From Acidilobaceae archaeon (GTDB lineage: Archaea; Thermoproteota; Thermoprotei_A; Sulfolobales; Acidilobaceae), in the NCBI GenBank assembly GCA_027046245.1, contig JALTZJ010000015.1, positions 1-64,000 on the forward strand: DNA of 64,000 nt, in the 5' to 3' direction. Both the position numbers and the translations under genes were made by a program. A model generated the notes under the pieces. It was not told the DNA's origin and searched no databases. It worked only from the letters and a program-made list of their open reading frames with translations. This document shows, one piece after another, positions 43,157 through 52,046 of this stretch; position 1 is the stretch's first letter; every line of letters begins with the position of its first letter.

Positions 43157-44590
43157 ATGGGTGAGATGGTAGAGCTAAAGAAAGAGCTGCTTGGAGGCGT
43201 AGACCTGGCAGAGCAGCTGCTCGGCAGGGAGAAGCCCGTAAAGGTCGAGGTTGAGATCAAGGGTAAGATAACCAAAGACATGATAGAGGAGATAAGCAGG
43301 ATAAAGAAGGAGCCCGAGTGGATGAAGAGGCTCAGGCTCAGGAGCCTAGAGCTATTCTACAAGCTGCCTTGGCCGAAGTGGCTCACCGGCATAGAGAGCA
43401 TCAATCTAGAGGAGATGGTGCTCTACAGCAGGCCAGAGGTTCAGGGCCCCGCTAAGAGCTGGGACGAGCTACCTAAGGAAATAAGGGAGTACTACGAGAA
43501 GCTCGGCCTCCCAGAGCTAGAAGCCAGGTTCCTCAGCGGCCTCAGCACAGTCTTCGACAGCGAGACGGTATATGCCAGGGTGAAGAAGTATCTAGAGGAG
43601 AAGGGAGTCATAGTACTGCCCATGGAGGAAGCCGTGAGGAAGTACCCCGACCTGGTTAAACAGTACTTCATGAGGATATTCCCGCCAAGCGACCACAAGT
43701 TCGCAGCCCTCCACGGCGCCCTCTGGAGCGGCGGCACATTCATCTACGTCCCTAAGGGCGTCAAGATAAGGGAGCCCATAGAGAGCTTCTTCCTGATAGG
43801 CAGGAGCGGTGAGGGACAGTTCGAGCACAGTCTGATAGTGGCGGATGAGGGCGCCTATGTCGAGTGGATAGAGGGCTGCAGCGCCCCCAGGCTCTCCAGG
43901 TTCAGCTTCCACGACGGCATGGTAGAGGCCTACGCCCACAGGAACGCAACGATAAAGATAATCACCGTGCAGAACTGGAGCAAGGACGTGATAAACCTTA
44001 ATAACAAGAGGGGCATCGCAGAGGACGGGGCCAGGATAGACTGGATAGAGGGCAGCATAGGCAGCAAGATAACCTACGTGTACCCAAGCACGGTACTCAA
44101 GGGAGACAACAGCGCCACAAGGAACACTGTAGTAACAATAGCCAAGGGGCCCCACATAAAGGACAGCGGCAGCAAAGTCATACACGTGGGCAAGAACACC
44201 AGGAGCCAGATAATAAACAAGACTATCAGCGCCGACGGCGGCATAAACATCTACAGGGGCATAGTAAGGGTGCTAAGAGGAGCAAAGAACGCCACAGCTA
44301 ATGTAGAGTGTGAAAGCCTAATACTAGACGATAAGAGTAAGGCCCACACATACCCGCACAACCAGGTAGACGAGCCGACGGCCAGCGTAAACCACGAAGC
44401 CACCACTGGCAGGCTAACCGAGCAGCAGCTATTCTACCTAACAAGCAGAGGGCTAGACGAGGACGAAGCAAAGAGCCTGGTAGTTCTAGGCTTCCTAGAC
44501 GAGATCCTAGGAGAGTTGCCATTCGAGTACGCACAGGTGCTAACCAGGGTAGTACAGCTAGAGTTCAGCAAGTACGGAGCCTTCGGCTAA
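43157..44590 (+). CDS. sufB: SufB, Fe-S cluster scaffold subunit
   Basis: Scaffold protein of the SUF machine. The 477-residue protein carries the family blocks: FYKLPWPKWLTGIESINL, FPPSDHKFAALHGALWSGGTFIYVPKGVKI, VEWIEGCSAPR with the conserved Cys, and the beta-helix core ending CESLILDDKSKAHTYPHNQVDEPTASVNHEATTGR-type sequence, where the HEA motif is typical. It lies 46 nt after sufC but has its own promoter-like sequence. Confidence 0.95.
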   Translation: MGEMVELKKELLGGVDLAEQLLGREKPVKVEVEIKGKITKDMIEEISRIKKEPEWMKRLRLRSLELFYKLPWPKWLTGIESINLEEMVLYSRPEVQGPAKSWDELPKEIREYYEKLGLPELEARFLSGLSTVFDSETVYARVKKYLEEKGVIVLPMEEAVRKYPDLVKQYFMRIFPPSDHKFAALHGALWSGGTFIYVPKGVKIREPIESFFLIGRSGEGQFEHSLIVADEGAYVEWIEGCSAPRLSRFSFHDGMVEAYAHRNATIKIITVQNWSKDVINLNNKRGIAEDGARIDWIEGSIGSKITYVYPSTVLKGDNSATRNTVVTIAKGPHIKDSGSKVIHVGKNTRSQIINKTISADGGINIYRGIVRVLRGAKNATANVECESLILDDKSKAHTYPHNQVDEPTASVNHEATTGRLTEQQLFYLTSRGLDEDEAKSLVVLGFLDEILGELPFEYAQVLTRVVQLEFSKYGAFG

Positions 44591-44596
44591 ACTAGG

Positions 44597-44606
44597 ATAT
44601 AAATAA
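44597..44606 (+). promoter_or_regulatory. Promoter for sufD (TATA box)
   Basis: GATATAAATA preceded by ACTAG. Transcription from here (near 44628) would give a leader of about 130 nt holding the hairpins at 44636-44720. Confidence 0.5.
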
Positions 44607-44635
44607 GAAGGAAGAAAGAGAGAGGTGTATTATAG

Positions 44636-44720
44636 GCATGAACAGTTTGAAGACCCACTCTTTTATCATCCCTAGAGATTCATGCTTGAATCACTTATCC
44701 TTGATTCCCCCCTCCCGGGG
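44636..44720 (+). promoter_or_regulatory. Leader with mutually exclusive hairpins upstream of sufD
   Basis: TTCATGC (44679-44685) can pair with GCATGAA (44636-44642). Overlapping GATTCA (44677-44682) can pair instead with TGAATC (44687-44692). GAATCA (44688-44693) can also pair with TGATTC (44702-44707). A C6-TCCC-G6 hairpin (about 44708-44722) follows, before the ribosome-binding GAGGGGTGA. Overlapping arms are the hallmark of switching leaders. Confidence 0.4.
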
Positions 44721-44757
44721 GGCCTAAAGAGGTGAGTGTTGAGAGGGGTGAAGCGGT

Positions 44758-45912
44758 GTGAGTGGAAGCAGGGAAAAGTACCTTGAATTGCTCCGTAAGC
44801 TTCCCTTCCAGGCCATAGCTGACACGCCTACGGTGAGATACTACACTGATTGGAAGGAGTATGAGGCCCGGCTTGATAGCGAGTACGCCGATGAACCCGA
44901 TGAAGTAGCAGAGTTCCTGAGGGATTTACGCAGCGAGGCCAATGTTGTGCTAGATGTTGACGTATCGATTACGGGGCTGCCGAAGGGGGTAGCGGCTGAG
45001 AGGATAGAAGACTATGTGGATGGAGAGGGCTTGAAGCCTTTCACGCTGATAGAAGTCGCCAATAAAATGACGGCGTACCACGCCTACAGGTGGAGGGAGG
45101 GAGTCAAGATAACAGTGGAGGAGGGCGCCGACTTCGGCAGGATAGTACTATTCAGTGGTAGCGGGCGCGACGGATACGTGGGCCACCATATACTATTGGA
45201 TGTGGGTGAAGGAGCCAAGGGAGAGATAGTCTTCGTGGATTACGCTGGTGAATCGGGAGGCCTCAAGACCCTGCTAGCGGAGATAAGAGTGAACCCGAAA
45301 GCCGAGGTCAATTTAGTGACCCTAGTACACCATGGTAAGAACAAGCCGGTCTACGCCCTCAGAGCGGTAGAGGTACTGGCGCAGGCCAGCGTTGAGAGCC
45401 TATTCTTCGCCGCAGGAGGCAAAATGACCAGGTTCCAGGACGACAACCTGATAAACGGCCGCCTGGCACGCTTCGAAATGAAGGCAAGCAACGTGGCGAG
45501 ACCGGCAACAAAGAGCGACATAATACTAAGCACGCTACACAAAGGCCCGGAGAGCGAGGGCGTAGTAAAGGCTAGGGGCATTGTAATAGGAGACGGCTAC
45601 CTAGCCCAGAGGGGAGCAGCGGTACTATACGATGAAGCATCGCTAGCTGCAAGCGAAGTAGAGAGCTACGTAACACTGCTAAGCGAGAAGGGCAAGGGAT
45701 ACGCAGTACCAGTACTAGAGATACACACCGGCGAGATAACCAGGGCAGGGCACAGCGCGGCAGTGGCAAGCCTAGGAGAAGAATTCACGTTCTACCTAAA
45801 AACAAGAGGGCTTAGTGAAGACGAGATAACAGGACTATTAATAGAGGGAGTAGCAAGCTTCAGTGGAGTCGCGGAGAAGCTAGCAATACCATTCACAGAA
45901 CTAATAAAGTAG
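44758..45912 (+). CDS. sufD: SufD, Fe-S cluster assembly subunit
   Basis: SufB paralogue that completes the SufBC2D complex. The 384-residue chain has the SufBD beta-helix core (VGHHILLDVGEGAKGEIVFVDYAG, MKASNVARPATKSDIILSTLH) and the C-terminal helical motif HAGEIT-type VLEIHTGEITRAGHSAAVAS. The N-terminal region begins LLRKLPFQAIADTPTVRYYTDW. GTG 44758 is preceded by GAGGGGTGAAG. It is separated from sufB by 167 nt that hold a promoter and leader. Confidence 0.9.
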   Translation: MSGSREKYLELLRKLPFQAIADTPTVRYYTDWKEYEARLDSEYADEPDEVAEFLRDLRSEANVVLDVDVSITGLPKGVAAERIEDYVDGEGLKPFTLIEVANKMTAYHAYRWREGVKITVEEGADFGRIVLFSGSGRDGYVGHHILLDVGEGAKGEIVFVDYAGESGGLKTLLAEIRVNPKAEVNLVTLVHHGKNKPVYALRAVEVLAQASVESLFFAAGGKMTRFQDDNLINGRLARFEMKASNVARPATKSDIILSTLHKGPESEGVVKARGIVIGDGYLAQRGAAVLYDEASLAASEVESYVTLLSEKGKGYAVPVLEIHTGEITRAGHSAAVASLGEEFTFYLKTRGLSEDEITGLLIEGVASFSGVAEKLAIPFTELIK

Positions 45913-46212
45913 TGCGGAGCGAATGAAACCTTCCACAACTACTTACTCTTTAAATTATTATTTCTATTATTCTCGTGATTCAAGAAAGCATATAAGTAAT
46001 ATTAATGAATTACATATTATTATTTTAATATATAGTCGAGACGGAAGCTAAATTGTATTTTAATGAGGAACTCATTTAAAATGCTAATGAAAAATATCCT
46101 AATTAAAGATGAAGTAATTATAGGAGTATTAGTTAAAACGTATTGATATAATGCATGCTAGTATCTATAATTAGATATTAAAAGGTTGGATTAACATAGT
46201 TCGTTTGTATGC
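45913..46212. other. AT-rich 300-nt gap between convergent genes
   Basis: By eye it is mostly A and T, in sharp contrast to the GC-rich genes beside it. It is full of TTAAT and ATTAT runs. sufD and the stalk gene end toward it, so no promoter is needed. No coding frame, origin-recognition box or long repeat was recognised. It may act in termination or as a bent, melted or boundary region. Confidence 0.5.
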
Positions 46213-49200
46213 TCAGCGGCTTGCCGCTATTCTCGCTACGAACACGTTGTTCTCTCCCTGGGAGTTGCTTTCGAGTAGCTCTCTAGCAGCATCTATGTAT
46301 TGCCTTGCGGCTTCTAGTGCTCTTTCAAGCGCGTACTCGTGGTAGCCATTGTCGTCGCCTACTGCTTTGGCTGCAGCTTCGTGTAGGGTCATTACTGCCT
46401 TTAGTATGTACTTGGCGGCCTCGCCAGCCTTCCTAGCATTGTCGCTGCCCGGCTCGCTATTGTTAAGGGCGTCTAGAGCTCTCCGCCAGAGATTTAGTGC
46501 TTCAGCTAGTAGCTGCGAGGCCTCGCTTACATAGCCGCCTAGTCCTTCACCGGTTAAGACCTCCTTAGCCTGTGACGCGCTGGCCATAGCGTCTGCTAGT
46601 TTACTCCATGCATCGTCTGCAGCGCTCGTAGCATTGTCTATGTTGCCCTCAGCTAGTGCTACCATTGCATCCACTAGCTCCTCTAGGGCGCTGTATACAT
46701 CGTAGTATGCGTTGAGGACAGCGTCTACATTGTCGCTGTTTAGGGCGTCGTGGTTACCGACCACTAGCCAGTCAAGCGCTTCTAGATACTCGTTGCTGAT
46801 CTCAATTAAAGTCATCACTCTGGCAGTCTCGGCGGCCGCCGGCATGATCCCTCCTCTCCCCTCATCGTCGCCGTGCCTGGAGTACGTGGAATCCCAGCCT
46901 TCGTCTTCCCACTCACGATCGCCTGCCTCTTTTACTCCTTCTAGCAGCTTCTCTCTAGCCTTCCCGAGAGCTTCGTAAGCGTTAAGGATGCTTGAGAATG
47001 CTGCATTTGTGTCTCCGTTTGCAGCGGCTTCGCGCGCCCTCTCGATGGCAGTCTCGGCGGCCTCAATGTAGTCTAGGGCTTTCCTGATATTCTCGCTGTT
47101 GAATGCGTTAGCGTTGTTCATCTTCTCTGCTAGGTTCCTGAGAGCTGTTGTCTGTGTCTCGGCAACCAGCAGTAGGGGCTCTATGCTGCTCAGGCTCTCC
47201 TCAGCCCTCTCCAGGATTCTGCGTGCCTCCTCTATGAGGGTCCTGGCCTCTTCCATTAGATCCTCCGCTTCTATTAGAAGCTCTCTAGCGTCGTCTACAT
47301 CGCCGTCCTCGGCAGCATCCTTCGCCTCATCGAGCAGCTCCTTTGCCTCTTCTAACAGAGTCATAGCCTCTTCTAGCTTACTGGTAGCTTCATCACTGTT
47401 CATCTGCACAGCCTTTTCCAGAAGCGTCTCTGCCTCGTCTCTAAGCGCCTCTACCCTCTCCATCTTCTCCTCAATCTCCCTTAGAATAGCATTCGCCTCC
47501 TCATGACTCTTAAGCATATGCTTTGCCTCCTCAACGTACTCCTCGGCATCATCTAGGAGCTGCATAGCATTTTCGAGATGCTCCCTGGCTCCCTCGATGT
47601 CTCCCTGGTCTAGGGCCTCCTCTGCTTGGTCTAGCTGCCTCTGCGCCTCCTCTACTAGGGCCTCTGCCTGATCCAGCAGTTCTATCACATCGCTAGCGTC
47701 CAGCTCTTCCGCCTTAGCCCTTAGCTCGCCTATCTTCTCCAGCATAACCTCGGCCTTCGCTCTTACCTCAGCTATCTCGCCTCTTACCTCCTCCATCTCG
47801 CCCTCCAGATACTCGTCTATTATTTCCTTAGCCTTCTCCACGAGCCTGGCCGCCTCCTTATAGAGGCTCCTTGCCTCCTCGAGCTTCTCCCAAGCAGACT
47901 CTATATCGCCATTATCTGCATCACTAACTGCTTCCTCTACAAGGCTTGCAGCGTTCTCGAGCAGGCTCTCGGCCTCCTCAGCCATGTCCTTAGCCTCCTC
48001 TACGCCTAGCTCCTCAGCCTTCGCCGCGACACTCCTTGCTTCGTCAAGCTTCTCCTCTATCTTCTCCCTTAGCTTCTCGGCCTCCTTCCCTATCTTGTCT
48101 GCCTCTTCCTTTACACGCTCCATCTCCTTCTTAGCCTGCTCCAGCATAGCTCTAGCCTGCTCGATTAGACCTCTCGCCTCGCCTACAAGCCTTCTAGCCT
48201 CAGCTACGTTGCCGTCCTCTAGCTCGTCTTCAGCCTCATCCAGTAGATTTAAGGCGCTCTCAGCTAGGTCTAGGGCTGCCATGGCCTTCTCCTTCACCCT
48301 CTCAGGCGCTCCACTCTCCGCTAGCTTCCTCGCCTCTCCAGCTATCTTGGCTGCCTCCACCTGTAGCGTTGCTATCTCCCTGGCTATGTCGGCGGTGTCT
48401 CCGCCTATGCTCTCCGCTAGCTTCCTCGCAGCCTCAAGTACCAGGCTCCTAGCCTGGTCTAGTAGCTGCCTAGCTTCACCGTAGTACTGCTCTGCCTCTT
48501 CGTTATCACCTCTAAATAGCGCCGCCTTGGCTTTGTCAAGCTTCTTCTGAGCTTCGTCTATAAGATCGTCGGCTTCTTCAAGCATCTGCTCGGCCTCCTC
48601 ATCGCCGACCCTCTCGGCCTTCTTCTCTAGTATCTTAACCGCCACCTCGAGCTTCCTCGCCTCAACATCGGTCACTAGGATCTTAGCCTCTAGCGGTAGG
48701 GACTCGCTCATCACGCCAGCGACGAGAGCTTCAGCCTGGTCTAGTAGCTGCCTAGCCTCCTCCACTAGGCTCCTGGCATCCTCTATCCTATCCTCCTCTA
48801 AGGCCTGCTCGGCCTGGTCAAGTCTCTCCATCGCCTGAGCAACCTGGTCTTCAGCAGTTGCAAGGTCTTCGCTGTTAACAAATGCCTTGGCAGCTTCTAT
48901 TACAACTGATAGTATCTCCGCTCTTAGTCTCTCCACGGCTATCTCAGCTCTAACACTTGCAGTCTCAGCCTGATGCCTAGCAGCTAGCTCCATGGCCTCA
49001 GCGGCTAGCCTGGCGGCCTCGCCGGCTAGCTCCATGGCCTCCATAGCCTTCTCCTGTGCCTCTTCGTAGTCGCCATTTTCAAGTGCAGCTATGGCCTCCT
49101 CAAGCTTAGCTAGAGCTTCTTCCAGCTTCTGCTTAGCCTCCTCCAGCTTCTGCCTAGCCTCTCCCGGCAGGCCTGCGGCCTCTGCCCTCGTGACGGCTTC

Positions 49201-50712
49201 TCTAGCAGCGTCGATAGCTTCCCTCGCCGCCTCTATCGCCTCCTCAGCTGTCTCCCTAGCCTCCTCCATGGCCTCCCTCAGGGCCTCGGCCCTGTCGAGG
49301 GCTTCTTCTGCAAGATCGAGGGCTTCCTCCGCCTGCTCTAACAGCTGTTCAGCCTCTTCGAGCCTCCCCTCGTCTATAGCCGTTAATGCTCTCTCTGCCA
49401 GCCTCTGGGCCTCTCTAGCAAGCTCTAGGGCCCTCTGGGCCTCTTCGGCCGGGCTACCTCCTTCGGCCGCGAGCTTTTCTGCCTTCCTAGCTAGCTCCTC
49501 CGCGTCGTTTATGAGGTTCTTGGCCTTCTCAGCAAGCTCTCTAGCCCTGCGGTCCTCCTCGTCTCCAGTAGCCTTGCCTGCGTCAAGCGACGCGGCGACG
49601 GCCTCAATAGTGCCCTCCGCCTCCTCGACTAGAACTCTGGCTTCTCCTATGAGTAGGGCCGCCTCCGCTGCGTCACCCGAGTCTAGCCTTGCCAGTGCAT
49701 CCTCAAGCTTCTGCCTGGCCTCTCCCAGCCTCTCCAGGGCTTCCTCAAGCGTTTCAGCATTGTCACTGCCCGCGAGTTCTAGGAGAGCCTCAGCTCTAAT
49801 CTGGAGATCGTCTATCTTAGCCAGGAGCCTCTCGGCGGTAACCCTAAGTCCCCTGGCAACACCATCCCTTGCATCTTCTCCGGCGGTCTCCGAGAGCTGC
49901 ATAGCTGTTTCAATGGCACTTCTAGCTCTCTCCAGGCTCTCAAGGGCTATCCTTAGTGCAGCCTGAGCCTCTTCATCTTGCACGCGTTCAGCAACCCTCT
50001 GTAGAACCTCGATAGCTCTCTCTACGCCGCTGAGTGCCTCATCCAAGGGAGAACCGGCCTCGACGGACGACATGGCGGCCTTTACAGCCCTGACTCCCGT
50101 CTCGGAGGCTGCAACAGCCTCTACCTTGACATTAACAGTGGCTAGTATAGTGAGAGCTTCCTCTATCCTGCCTTCGGCAGCGCTCCTTAAGGCGCTCGCG
50201 AGGCTTAGAAGATCGGGCCTGCCTAGCTCCTCCGCTATAACCTCAAGTCTGTCAGCGACTTCGACAGCGATCGCTGCTAAGACGGACTCGCCGGCCCTCT
50301 CACTAGCAGCCTCGGCAACAAGGGAGCCCACCTTAGTTATCATTCTGTCAAGCTCGACTACTAGAGCCTCAAGCTCGCTAGCTTCGAGTGATTCTAAGTT
50401 CTCGTCCGCAAGTCCCAGTAGCTCCTCTACCCTCTCCCTCTCGCCAGTGCCAAGCTCGTCAAGAACCCAGGGATTCTCTTCCACTATCTTCTGTAGAATT
50501 AAGAGTCTCACCTTTACCTGAGCAGAAAGCTCCTCCCTAAGCCTGGCAGTTTCGCCGCCCTGCTGGGCTAGAGCAACTACGCCAGTGGCAGCGTAGTACA
50601 CGCTATTGAATATCATCAGCGCTGTTAGTAGTACGGCAAATAGCCTCACAGCCTGGAGCCTCAAGGTGCATCCACCCTCCGGTGCCCCCGGAGGCTCTAA
50701 ACTGGGTTCCAT
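46213..50712 (-). CDS. Secreted giant helical-repeat surface protein (1499 residues)
   Basis: An N-terminal hydrophobic segment (about 20-50, LFAVLLTALMIFNSVYYAATG) acts as signal peptide or anchor. The rest is almost entirely helical and rich in A, E, L, R and K. A helix-turn pattern recurs about twelve times, each near an Asn/Asp/Gly-containing turn (for example AIAALENGDYEEAQEKAMEA), at spacings of about 95-103 residues. There is no C-terminal anchor. The layout recalls the stalk of S-layer proteins such as tetrabrachion, which is of similar length, but homology is not shown. ATG 50712 follows AGGAGGT. It is divergent from a membrane regulator. Confidence 0.75.
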   Translation of the reverse strand: MEPSLEPPGAPEGGCTLRLQAVRLFAVLLTALMIFNSVYYAATGVVALAQQGGETARLREELSAQVKVRLLILQKIVEENPWVLDELGTGERERVEELLGLADENLESLEASELEALVVELDRMITKVGSLVAEAASERAGESVLAAIAVEVADRLEVIAEELGRPDLLSLASALRSAAEGRIEEALTILATVNVKVEAVAASETGVRAVKAAMSSVEAGSPLDEALSGVERAIEVLQRVAERVQDEEAQAALRIALESLERARSAIETAMQLSETAGEDARDGVARGLRVTAERLLAKIDDLQIRAEALLELAGSDNAETLEEALERLGEARQKLEDALARLDSGDAAEAALLIGEARVLVEEAEGTIEAVAASLDAGKATGDEEDRRARELAEKAKNLINDAEELARKAEKLAAEGGSPAEEAQRALELAREAQRLAERALTAIDEGRLEEAEQLLEQAEEALDLAEEALDRAEALREAMEEARETAEEAIEAAREAIDAAREAVTRAEAAGLPGEARQKLEEAKQKLEEALAKLEEAIAALENGDYEEAQEKAMEAMELAGEAARLAAEAMELAARHQAETASVRAEIAVERLRAEILSVVIEAAKAFVNSEDLATAEDQVAQAMERLDQAEQALEEDRIEDARSLVEEARQLLDQAEALVAGVMSESLPLEAKILVTDVEARKLEVAVKILEKKAERVGDEEAEQMLEEADDLIDEAQKKLDKAKAALFRGDNEEAEQYYGEARQLLDQARSLVLEAARKLAESIGGDTADIAREIATLQVEAAKIAGEARKLAESGAPERVKEKAMAALDLAESALNLLDEAEDELEDGNVAEARRLVGEARGLIEQARAMLEQAKKEMERVKEEADKIGKEAEKLREKIEEKLDEARSVAAKAEELGVEEAKDMAEEAESLLENAASLVEEAVSDADNGDIESAWEKLEEARSLYKEAARLVEKAKEIIDEYLEGEMEEVRGEIAEVRAKAEVMLEKIGELRAKAEELDASDVIELLDQAEALVEEAQRQLDQAEEALDQGDIEGAREHLENAMQLLDDAEEYVEEAKHMLKSHEEANAILREIEEKMERVEALRDEAETLLEKAVQMNSDEATSKLEEAMTLLEEAKELLDEAKDAAEDGDVDDARELLIEAEDLMEEARTLIEEARRILERAEESLSSIEPLLLVAETQTTALRNLAEKMNNANAFNSENIRKALDYIEAAETAIERAREAAANGDTNAAFSSILNAYEALGKAREKLLEGVKEAGDREWEDEGWDSTYSRHGDDEGRGGIMPAAAETARVMTLIEISNEYLEALDWLVVGNHDALNSDNVDAVLNAYYDVYSALEELVDAMVALAEGNIDNATSAADDAWSKLADAMASASQAKEVLTGEGLGGYVSEASQLLAEALNLWRRALDALNNSEPGSDNARKAGEAAKYILKAVMTLHEAAAKAVGDDNGYHEYALERALEAARQYIDAARELLESNSQGENNVFVARIAASR

Positions 50713-50758
50713 TCAGCTTAAGGACCTCCTAGTGGAACGGTTCCGCTCTCTGTTCCAC
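50705..50758. promoter_or_regulatory. Clustered GGAAC/GTTCC half-sites in the divergent gap
   Basis: GGTTCC (50705-50710), the palindrome GGAACGGTTCC (50734-50744) and the inverted pair GTGGAAC (50732-50738) / GTTCCAC (50752-50758). They sit between the stalk gene and the membrane winged-helix gene. They fall around the predicted start of the minus-strand transcript if its TATA is GCATAAACC near 50784. Confidence 0.4.
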
Positions 50759-50847
50759 GCCTTGGTTGACTAGTTTCAGGTTTATGCCGTGTTTGCGTGT
50801 AAGAGTTAAGGGTGGAGGCGGTACCGGCTAGTCAAGGGTATTGAGCC

Positions 50848-51948
50848 GTGAGCGGCATTAGTGCGGTGTCATCCGTTTTCGTAGCTATACTTGTATTATC
50901 CATATTAGGATTAGTATTTGCCTGGCCGGCCATGGCGGCTCAGGTAGTGAGCGAGAAGCTAGTGATAGCAGGTGACGGGGCCGCGAGGGTTGTGCTCGAG
51001 GTCCAGCTGGATGCCGGTGTAAACGAGGTCCTCTTGCCGGCCCCACCGATACCGGCTAGTATAGTAGTCGAGTTCCAGGGCGAGGTTCTACCCGCTATCT
51101 ACGAGCCAGACCCCGAGCCTGGAATGCTGATAATAGCCGTTGAGGCTCCGGGAGTAGCCAGCATAAACTACCTAGCATCGGTGACCGTCGATAACGGGGT
51201 TGTAACTGTAACGTACAAACCCGTGACGGGAGAGGCGCAGCTGATCGTTGAGCCTGGGGTAGTGCTGCTCAACGCCCCCGCATCTGCAGTTGAATACGGA
51301 GTCGAAGGAGGCAACCTGGTAATCGTGTTTACCGGGGAGGAAATAATAAAGTACACACTAAGCGTAGAGCCGCCGCCTCAAGAGACGCAGACAGCAACAG
51401 GAACGACAACCACCACTACAGAGACGGTAACCGAGGAGCAGACCCAAGCAGAGACGACAACCGAAGCCGCCGGGCAGGAAGAGGCACCTGCTCAGGAGGC
51501 AGAGGCCGAAGAGCCTGGAGAGGGGGAGCCTCGAGATGAGGGCCTCCCGGTAGCTGCTTTCTTGCTGGCTGCTATCGTCATAGGAGGACTGCTGGCTGCA
51601 TTGTTCTTCCTTAGGAGCCGTGGGGGCCAGGTAGGCGGCAGGAGCGCCCCGACCCCTCCGCCTTCTACAGGCTCTCAGAGCATGGCACCGGAGGAGTCTG
51701 GGGAGGCGGTGGAGGCGTCAATAGACTACAGTGCGGATCTTGACGATGTCGACAGGAGAATAATTGAGGTGCTCCGGAGCGCCGGGGGAGAGCTTTACCA
51801 GAGCGATATTCAGAGGCTGACGGGCCTCCCTAAGACGACGGTGTGGAGGCATATAAGGAAGCTGGTGGAGGCTGGCATCCTAGAAGTTATCAAGGAGGGT
51901 AAGGCTAACAGGGTTAGACTGATAAGGGACCCCATACAGGGGGGTTAG
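50848..51948 (+). CDS. Membrane-spanning winged-helix transcription regulator
   Basis: Signal peptide (about 1-30), a beta-rich outer domain (35-175), a Thr/Glu/Gln-rich linker (180-230, probably glycosylated), one membrane segment (VAAFLLAAIVIGGLLAALFF) and a cytoplasmic end with a winged helix: DRRIIEVLRSAGGELYQSDI, GLPKTTVWRHIRKLVEAG. The topology is that of archaeal one-component sensors with outside input and inside DNA binding (haloarchaeal DUF7345/DUF7343-type proteins are similar). It is divergent from the giant surface protein, so control of that gene is plausible. GTG 50848. Confidence 0.75.
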   Translation: MSGISAVSSVFVAILVLSILGLVFAWPAMAAQVVSEKLVIAGDGAARVVLEVQLDAGVNEVLLPAPPIPASIVVEFQGEVLPAIYEPDPEPGMLIIAVEAPGVASINYLASVTVDNGVVTVTYKPVTGEAQLIVEPGVVLLNAPASAVEYGVEGGNLVIVFTGEEIIKYTLSVEPPPQETQTATGTTTTTTETVTEEQTQAETTTEAAGQEEAPAQEAEAEEPGEGEPRDEGLPVAAFLLAAIVIGGLLAALFFLRSRGGQVGGRSAPTPPPSTGSQSMAPEESGEAVEASIDYSADLDDVDRRIIEVLRSAGGELYQSDIQRLTGLPKTTVWRHIRKLVEAGILEVIKEGKANRVRLIRDPIQGG

Positions 51949-51987
51949 CTCCCACATAATCTCCTCATATATACTACTGCTTCTTCA

Positions 51988-52006
51988 CATTAGAATTATG
52001 CTAATG
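51988..52006 (+). promoter_or_regulatory. Inverted repeat at the citrate synthase promoter
   Basis: CATTAG-AATTATG-CTAATG, 6-bp perfect arms. A TATA box CATATATAC lies at 51967-51975, so the predicted start site (about 51996) falls inside the repeat. It is a candidate operator. Confidence 0.4.
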
Positions 52007-52046
52007 CCCCACACTTTCTCCTTGGAAGTTACGGGGTGTATGAGGC

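Noticed and set aside
45913-46212. AT-rich block as a replication origin
   Set aside because: No origin recognition boxes seen and no cdc6/orc gene in the window.
47099-49966. Several long Ser/Ala-rich plus-strand frames opposite the stalk gene
   Set aside because: They are antisense shadows of the repetitive Glu/Ala-rich coding strand.
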